DNA from: Branchiostoma floridae
Lineage: Eukaryota; Chordata; Leptocardii; Amphioxiformes; Branchiostomatidae
DNA length: 64,000 nt
Direction: 5' to 3'
Assembly (NCBI RefSeq): GCF_000003815.2
Contig: NC_049991.1
Span: 19,297,014-19,361,013 of the forward strand
A model generated the notes under the pieces. It was not told where the DNA came from. It searched no databases and saw nothing but the letters and a program-made list of their open reading frames with translations. Below, in pieces: positions 57,228 to 64,000 of this stretch. Both the position numbers and the translations under genes were made by a program. How positions within the stretch are numbered: position 1 is the stretch's first letter; every line of letters begins with the position of its first letter.

Positions 57228-57239
57228 TTTCTCAAGGGC
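57226..57239 (+). repeat. Target-site duplication, right copy
   Basis: Exact repeat of 50436-50449, directly after the poly(A) tail of the LINE. Confidence 0.92.
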
Positions 57240-57325
57240 AGGAGATCGGTGACACGACAGGGTTCTTACTCGAGACCTCTTGGTCCCGAGCCAAACACGC
57301 TGTCGCTGCGCCACGCGATCTAACC
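57226..57325 (-). mobile_element. tRNA-derived SINE, tRNA-like head, split by the LINE
   Basis: On the minus strand this is the tRNA-like head with A-box (TGGCGCAGCG) and B-box region, continuing exactly where 50449 stops. Together with 50300-50449 it reconstitutes most of one SINE. Confidence 0.82.
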
Positions 57326-57359
57326 AATACCTTCATCGTCACTCATACACCCCTCTTAC

Positions 57360-57540
57360 TTACTTAGGCCTAGGTCACATTCGCAAACCGGGGCCCGGCC
57401 GGGATGTTTTAAGAAACGAAAAATCAGATTGTATAGCTAGAAATTATGCCCTTGAATCTTATTTTGACATTTTGTGTATTTTGATGTCCGTTATATCATT
57501 TTGTTCGCTCCTGAAAGTTGCCCTGATGTTACGGTTACAT
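57360..57540. repeat. Element related to 33921-34100
   Basis: GGGGCCCGGCCGGGATGTTT, AGAAATTATGCCC, TTATTTTGACATTTTGTGT colinear with 33905-34090; it ends at the MITE at 57543. Confidence 0.75.
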
Positions 57541-57542
57541 TA

Positions 57543-57836
57543 AGGGCACAACCCACCTTACGTGCAATTTGTTCGTACGTTTCTTTGGGAGGCCATGTCC
57601 GCCACGTATTTCTGAAAACGTGGGGAACGACTGGCAAGGGCAGGAAGGGAGTACGTCAAAGCACGGCGCACAAAGTTCTGCCTGCACGTAAAGTTCTACG
57701 GCGTGTCTGCGTGCTCCAAAAATCCGTCGGATTCAGTTCGTACGGAAGCGGTACTTACCATTTACGGATCCCAAAAGATTGGCCACATTTTGGCACGTAG
57801 ACAGAGCGTATTTGCACGCAAGGCGGGTTGTGCCCT
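57543..57836. mobile_element. MITE, AGGGCACAACCC family, copy 4 (best ends)
   Basis: 294 bp with perfect 12-bp termini AGGGCACAACCC/GGGTTGTGCCCT and TA on both sides. Lies 220 bp beyond the LINE-split SINE. Confidence 0.88.
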
Positions 57837-57861
57837 TAGCTTTAGGTAAACATTCCCAATC

Positions 57862-58330
57862 TCTAGACTCCCTTGCAGTCTTCGGACGGGGATTTTGTTT
57901 TGGGGGGAGGGGCGTTGGTTTGCGATTTTCAACGTTGGCTATGTTCTCTTGTGCCGGGAAACGGAGTTTGTCGAGTAGGGAAGTCTGCTGCAAAATAGAG
58001 TTTACTGATCTAGAAAATGTTAATGTATTGCCAGATAGTTAATCGAGATTATGTCTTGCGTGCCACGAAAGATGTATAACGTTATATAACCTATATTCCA
58101 AAGAACGAAAGTTGGAGAAGGACAGCGCTTCCGTAAATATCTNNNNNNNNNNNNNNNNNNNNNNNNNNNNNNNNNNNNNNNNNNNNNNNNNNNNNNNNNN
58201 NNNNNNNNNNNNNNNNNNNNNNNNNNNNNNNNNNNNNNNNNNGACAAACTCCCTTTCCCGGCACAAGAAAACATAGCCAACGTTGAAAATCGCGACCCAT
58301 CCCCGTCCGAAGACTGCAAGGGAGTCTACC
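57862..58330. repeat. Inverted repeat enclosing an assembly gap
   Basis: 57862-57975 and 58243-58330 are inverses: GACTCCCTTGCAGTCTTCGGACGGGG, CGATTTTCAACGTTGGC, TTGTGCCGGGAAA, GGAGTTTGTC. The gap sits at the inner edge of the right arm. Confidence 0.88.
58143..58242. other. Assembly gap (100 N)
   Basis: Exactly 100 N, immediately beside the right arm of the inverted repeat. Confidence 0.99.
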
Positions 58331-58335
58331 TAATC

Positions 58336-58388
58336 TCAGGGTGAATGAACTGTCAGGGTGAATGAACTGTCAGGGTGCAATGAACTGT
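58336..58388. repeat. 19-bp triplicate
   Basis: CAGGGTGAATGAACTGT three times, the last with one extra base. Confidence 0.88.
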
Positions 58389-60188
58389 CGATTTCATTCT
58401 TCTTGTCCTTCTGTACATTCCTCTTAACGCACATCTTTAGCCTACGCACGCTACCACACAACAATGTGCTCCTCTGGTTATTCGTAGCTAACAATATCAC
58501 ACCCGGTGATATATATACTTATAAACAAGGTAAGTATTGTTACAAGGGGATCCCTCGTACCATGTTGACGAGCGTAGACAAAAGACCGAAGACAGCACAT
58601 GCACAAGTCTCTGCCCCCCCCCCCCGTTTTCAACCACCCTTAACTTCCTGTATTGCTTTTCATATCAATGGACTTCAAGTACCGTTTAATAACATCCTTG
58701 AAACACGTGTGGGGACGACCACGTGTTCTTGTCCCAGTAGCCGTATACTGTGTACAAGTAGGCAAATATATCCACGAATGCTTATACCGTAGAACCAATA
58801 GTGTAAATGACATGCTAGATTCAATATGCTGACTTATTCATACCTATAGTTCTGTTTAGTTGTACTGTAAGTAGTTGTTATACGTGTAGACCTTACGAAA
58901 GTCGCTGTACTTTTGTCGTGTCAATAAAGATTTCTATATGGCCTCCTTCGGTCAATATTCACCATGGGAAAAATCCTAATTGATATCAGCCCTACAGCTT
59001 TGACTGTGGCTAAACAGTCCTATGCGAGAATGACAGTCTCCGCCACACAGGGCACATGTCCAAGTAGCCAGTTCACTGTAAAGTAAATCCTTTGTAATTC
59101 TTCCATCTGGTATACATACCCAAGCCGGCGAAGTACAATTCAGAACAACGCCAAAACATACGTGTTAAAGTATCATAGATCAAGTCTTAATAAGCAGCTA
59201 AGCAAACAGTTTGGCTTCTTCTTGGTGAAAATGTAGGAATTTCTGGATTCAGTGATTGTCTGTCAAACTCCCGGATATCTTAAGTGTGCACACTATCGGA
59301 AACAAATGATGCTGTCCTGGTGAATCTATTTAAAATTGATAGTTTTTTTCGCGACGTATTATCCATTCAGTGGATGTTAAATCATACAGTGTGTCCACAA
59401 ATATCCGAAAACACAGGCACAACAAATTTATACCTCTATTTTAGTGCAAGTGTAGGAAAGGCCATATTTCAACCCATTTCCTATCGGAAAATATCAAACA
59501 ACACCGTGTGCACATGGAACCCGAATCTTCTTAGAAGCCATTCAAATGAGAAGTTCTATGAATGGTATCTGATGACTATTTCCACTCTATAATCATGAAG
59601 CTTTTGATCTTCCAACACCCCACGGAGAACAAAGCTAACATATTAGTATATATATTTATTTATTTCACCAAAGCAAAATTACATGCGCAGGAAATGCCTT
59701 CCAGGCTTCCTGAATTGGGTAAATTTGTTACAGTCGGCAATTACAAACACTTGAACATACAATGCAAATCATTTTACAGACGTTCAACAATTAACAGGTA
59801 AAAACAGCAGAAGGGCCAGCAAGCTTAACCTACAATGTGTCATTATACAGTCTTACAGCTGACTGCACGAAAGACCCTCTCAGCCGTTCGGTTCTGGCAT
59901 TTGGCACAGAGAACAAGCTGTCATTCCTCAGCTGTCTGCCTGTGGCTGTGGAAATAATCTAATATGGAAGTATTTTTGACACATCATTGCCGCTAGCCTG
60001 ATTAAATCTCACTTATAGCAGCACGCCCAACATCCGCCGGAAGGGGCCAGTTACAGCCCTGGACAGCGGAGATTGCGTTACACAGACTACATTGCCACTA
60101 GCTTGAGGTATTTCAAGTGGGTGGGTTTTGAATCTTTTGCGTAGCGTTATCGTCACAGGTCTCCTGTGTCTGTCTCGAACGGGTAGGT
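58389..60188. other. Mostly unannotated; one dispersed repeat
   Basis: 58935-59055 is the relative of 46275-46395, preceded by TCAATAAAG. A poly-C run lies at 58615-58625. ORFs of up to 144 codons show no known motif. Confidence 0.4.
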
Positions 60189-60196
60189 GAATACAG

Positions 60197-61035
60197 AATA
60201 GAACACGGTGTATTCCGTATCATCCGAGGTACAAGCCCGACCGCGGGAAGGATCGCCCGAAGGCCGGAGGGTGATCCGATCCGCGGAAGGGCTGGGACCG
60301 AGGGTGATGCGGAATACACCGTGTTGTATTTTATTTATGCCATACCCACCTGAGAGAACACATATTTCGATGCGAAACGCACCAGAAGTTGAGAAAATGT
60401 TGTGTCCTCGAGCTCGAACAAAAAATTGTAAGAACAGCAATTCTAACGTCCGGATCTGGTATTCGAATTTTCAAGCGTGCCGCACTCGGCCCGCTCGATA
60501 TAGTTCGATTTATTCGAAGGAAGCCCTTGTGATATGTACAACGTAGATCCCCATGTGATAAAAAAAAGTAACACACGGTCCGGAACACATGAAACGAGCG
60601 TTTTCGCGGCCCAGGTATGACATAAATATAGAATACAACACGGTGTATTCCGTATCACCCGACCGCGGGTCGGATCGCACGACGGCCGATGGCCGGAGGG
60701 TGATCCGACCCGCGGGAGGGCTGGGACCGAAGGTGATGCGGAATACACCGTGTTGTATTTTATTTATGTCATACCCACCTGAGAAAACCACTGTTTTGAT
60801 GCAAAATGCGTCAGAAGTTGAACAAATTTGTTGCCCTCGAAAAAAAAGCGTTGCAACAGTAATGTTCCAACGTCCGAACCAGGTATTCGAACTTTCGATG
60901 GCGCCGTACTCGGCCCACTCGAAACAGTTCGATTTATTCGAATGGAGCCCGTGCGATAAGCCCGGGCCGTACGGAAAGTTATCAGCCGGTCCGGAACACC
61001 CGTATCGAACGTTTTCGCGTCACAAGTATGACATA
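60197..61035. repeat. Tandem pair of a 436-bp palindrome-bearing unit
   Basis: Palindromes 60197-60330 and 60630-60759 have arms ACACGGTGTATTCCGTATCA and inverse, with a GC-rich stem (GGATCG/CGATCC types). Spacers 60331-60629 and 60760-61035 are bounded by inverted TTATGYCATACCCACCTGAG / GGTATGACATAA and are homologous to each other. A third, decayed copy lies at 32880-33195. Confidence 0.9.
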
Positions 61036-62139
61036 ATTTGGCATATCACACGTGGTTACTTGGCTGGGGGTGACTGTTCTATACAAGTGCGAGTGACATG
61101 ATCATCATCATCATCATCCGGGCGTGCTGGTTGCACGGTTGGACATGACTCTCTTCCTCCATCCATCCTTCCCTATCCTCCATAGCCTTGGGCAGTTCTT
61201 CTGCCGAGCAGCCAGAATCATCCCAAATTTGATGTACATATGTTTTGTGTCATGATAAAACTTGTCAAAGTCACAGGCTAGCTGCATTTCTATCTAAATG
61301 TCCTTTTAATGTGTTTTAAGATTTTGGCGCCAAAAGAGTTTTCATATTGGCAAGTTATTTTCAATATACCTGCGTCACATTTCAAGCGTTGTTGTTTGAA
61401 TAACGGAAGCTGCAACCCAACTCCCCTTGATAATCGCGAACCAGCGAATCAGTGAGCCATCGCTTGTTCTTGTATAGCTAGTTAGGTATATATAGGCTCG
61501 GTTGAAGCATTCAGTAATGTTGGCTCCCTTCCATATCTTTGCGGTGCAGCGTTATCTGATTAGTGGGGTTAGAATCGGGGTCTCGTCAAAATTCTGTTTC
61601 GATTGCGGGAAGGGAATCAGTTGATTACCGTGGTTTTCCGAGTGGGTAAAGTTGGCCTCGGGAAGCTCCTGCAATCAGGCTCGGGAATAAAATGGGCCGC
61701 AGCTGGAGAAAAGCGAAAGCCGAGACGCTGGTAGATTATGGTTTTGGTGTTTATCACAATTATATTCCCCAGCTTTCCCACACTTACGGACGAACAGAAA
61801 GCACAAGTCTGTTTTTTGTGTGTTTCGACAAACAGCCCGACCCGGCCCGGGTGTGAAAAAGTGACCTATTTAAGCATAACTGGTGCGCTTGAAGGATTTT
61901 CCAGTATCAAGTTTTTATTCACCATCTCCGGTAATAAGTTGCATTTCCGGAAACATTGGCAGGGTTAGCACGTCTCTGACGCACGACGTGTTGTTATTCC
62001 CGCACGTTGCCAATCCTAAAAGCCACAATTTGCAGAACATTTGCACCTGGTGCTCGACGGAAACCTGCTGAAGAAAAGTGACTCCATAGTTAACCCCCAG
62101 CCTTGGTGGCGCATGGAGGGGGAACGAGTTGCTACCGGC
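61036..62139. other. Unannotated stretch
   Basis: An ATC trinucleotide run at 61101-61118; no gene recognised. Confidence 0.4.
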
Positions 62140-62149
62140 ACGTGTAAGT

Positions 62150-62509
62150 TTGGGTTGGTTTGGTTTGGTTATACAGATCTCCATTAGTGACTGATATGTC
62201 ACTATTCTTCCTGGAGTCCGTGGAAAATCACCAATTCTAGACGGAAGGATTTTGCACCATCGTTCACCGCACCATCGCACGTGTGAGGGTTCATTAATGT
62301 GCTTGGGGTATGGCTCTCCCCAGACACGGGACCTCCATTTTACGTCCTATCCGAGGGACGGCCCTAGCCGAACCTAAGTACTCATTTTCACCTGAGTGAG
62401 GAAAGTCATGTAAAGTGTCTTTCCCAGGATCGGTAGCACGGCAGCTGGATTCGAACTCGAAACCTCTCGGTCCCGAGCCGTACACACTGCCGCTGCGCTA
62501 CGCGGTCCA
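62150..62509 (-). mobile_element. Full-length tRNA-derived SINE with TSD
   Basis: 360 bp on the minus strand. The head has pol III internal promoter boxes: A box TAGCGCAGCGGCAG and B box GTTCGAATCC. The body follows, ending in a tail of (AACC/AAACC) units after ...GATCTGTATAACC. The exact 10-bp direct repeat ACGTGTAAGT flanks it at 62140-62149 and 62510-62519. It is the best reference copy in the window. Confidence 0.9.
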
Positions 62510-62824
62510 ACGTGTAAGTGCACTAATTAACTTCTTCCCTGAGCAATGGAAATCCTAAAGTCATTAACCCTTGTCCTGCTGACGATTTGTTGGCCAATTT
62601 AACCTCCCAGAGCCAATGGCTTCATCAGATCAGTAAAACTTGACCTGTGCTGCTGTTGCAGATTTACTCCCCCATTCCATGGGCTTTGCAGTGGTACATG
62701 TATGTAACTTTTACATGAAAAATACCCCAAACCCATACAAATACAACTCAGCACGACAAGGGTTAAACATGTCCATCCCGTTTATAAACGGGCTCAGCAG
62801 TACAAGGGTTTTAACTAATGCAAG

Positions 62825-63378
62825 TCAATCTCTACTACTGGATAACAAAACGTAAATTTACTTCCGGGCGTTTCAAGTGACATCCATCACTTTTCTTCAC
62901 TCTAAGGAGCTAGTGAATTGACATGTTCAACCAGTTTTCCTAATATATAAGTATATACGCAATACCTTTGTTAATAGTACTACGCTTGCAAAACATAAAT
63001 ATGCACAACTAACAAAAGAAGACTTTTTCAAATATATAATGACATCAGTTAACTATGATTTGATAGAAGTTCGTCTTCACATGTTTTAAGAAGAGGGAGG
63101 AAGCATGTAGAAATATAGTCGTAAGTAGAACATAGAATAGCTTACTTATCAGACTCTTTGTATGCGACTTACTGCATTTAGCCCTAGGAGGGCATGAATA
63201 TGCAATAAACTTCATTGTCATTGTCATTGTCATTGTACTTGTATACATGCTACTGAATTGTCCTGCCGGTTCATTCTAGTGACGCCGAAGAAGAGTGATA
63301 GATGTCACTCGAAACGTCCGGAAGTAAATCTCCGTTTTTTTATCCGGTTGTAGAGATTGAATTGTATTTGAATATTTT
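62825..63378. mobile_element. TIR element, ATTCAAATACAAT family, split by a LINE end
   Basis: Left arm 62825-62920 and right arm 63255-63378 match the arms of 27111-27437 (GTGACATCCATCAC, TCACTCGAAACGTCCGGAAG, GATTGAATTGTATTTGAATA). The centre is replaced by a LINE terminus. Confidence 0.78.
63040..63238 (+). mobile_element. 5'-truncated LINE 3' end with (TTGTCA)n tail
   Basis: AGCCCTAGGAGGGCATGAATATGC followed by AATAAACTTCATTGTCATTG repeats; the terminus matches that of the LINE end at 42700-43080 (GGGCATGAATTTGCAATAAA). Confidence 0.65.
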
Positions 63379-63609
63379 TTACCTGAATGTCTAACCTTCA
63401 TAAACATATCAAGTCATTAACGTTCTTGGTTCCAGAGTGGATAAGACCTACTAAAAAGGAGGTACCGATTTATCTTTTCCTTTCTTTCTTTCGTCCTTTT
63501 TTTCTGTTTGTTTCCTTTTTCTTTGCCTTTCTCTCGCAGATTTTATGAACATATTTTCCCCATACTTGCGCCTATTACCCTTGCTCCAATGTGGCTGTCA
63601 TATAGTCGG

Positions 63610-63842
63610 TTACGGTGATGTCCCTGTGGCTTAAATGGTAGCAGCCTCACAGTTGAGCTTCTGGTTCCAATTTGTTGATCACTGGAAGGCCTGGTTCAAT
63701 CCTGGGGGGGGGGGGGGGACTCGTTTGGGGTTGCAACCATTTCTAGACAGGGACGTAAAATGGGGTTCCTGTGTTCCAGGAGGTGCTAGAAGCACGGTAA
63801 AAGGGAAGCAACCCCTCCATGTACAAAACATACCCAGCTACT
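63610..63842 (+). mobile_element. Second tRNA-derived SINE family, with long variable arm
   Basis: The head starts near TGTCCCTGTGGCTTAAATGG (A box TGGCTTAAATGG) and reaches B box GGTTCAATCCT about 70 bp later. That spacing is longer than in the other family and suits a class II (Leu/Ser-like) tRNA ancestor. A G15 run follows, then a body ending about ...ACATACCCAGCTACTAAA. No second copy is in the window; the TSD was not resolved. Confidence 0.55.
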
Positions 63843-63864
63843 AAAGGTGCGCTCTCACTGCACT

Positions 63865-64000
63865 TGTGTCAAGCTTGCGTCACTGCGGGGTTCGTTCACT
63901 GCGTCACATAATGTAGATGTTGCGTGATACGTACAAGTATGACTTAGAATACGACAAAATATACCAAAAGTAAGAAAATTCGTTCTTTAAATCTGAAATT
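63865..64000. repeat. Dispersed repeat, runs off the window end
   Basis: Best-preserved start of the family at 24948-25107; begins GGTGCGCTCTCACTGCACTT. Confidence 0.72.

Overview
The window looks like animal, most likely cephalochordate (Branchiostoma-type), nuclear DNA. The reasons are an intron-split rhodopsin-family receptor gene, GT-AG introns, CR1-type and Tx1/L1-type LINEs, tRNA-derived SINEs, and very many short inverted-repeat elements and minisatellites. The species call is inference; no rRNA, mitochondrial or other diagnostic gene is present. Two 100-N gaps (37677-37776 and 58143-58242) mark it as a draft assembly.

Only one host protein gene could be assembled. It is a minus-strand, five-exon class A GPCR (31110 down to 18381, 385 residues). 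All seven transmembrane segments, DRY, the TM6 W-x-P and the TM7 DPxxY-type motif can be read across four phase-consistent GT-AG junctions. Its best resemblance is to peptide receptors of the orexin/allatotropin/cholecystokinin type. The splice-donor ends of three of its exons have been disturbed. The exon 1 3' end plus donor is duplicated once in intron 1. The exon 4 3' end plus donor is duplicated three times in intron 4. A SINE has inserted at the exon 3 donor, so that its target-site duplication appears to span the splice site.

The second coding unit is a full-length LINE (50450-57225, plus strand) of the L1/Tx1 type. It has a 5' UTR, an intact ORF1 (RRM-like segment and zinc knuckles), an intact ORF2 (endonuclease, reverse transcriptase, C-terminal CCHC), AATAAA and a poly(A) tail. 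A perfect 14-bp target-site duplication flanks it, and it lies inside an older tRNA-derived SINE.

Layout. 1-18 kb: repeats only (interleaved inverted repeats, a 32-bp minisatellite, a 0.3-kb tandem array, a GC-box minisatellite, MITEs, a hAT-like element). 18-31 kb: the GPCR gene and its repeat-filled introns. 31-50 kb: LINE relics, SINEs, hairpin elements, a 57-bp satellite, a 0.18-kb tandem array, an 11-bp GCGAC-type satellite and a 268-bp palindrome. 50-57 kb: the LINE in its SINE. 57-64 kb: more inverted-repeat families, a tandem palindromic family, a SINE with a clean TSD, and a second tRNA-derived SINE. All repeat-family statements rest on comparing copies within this window by eye.
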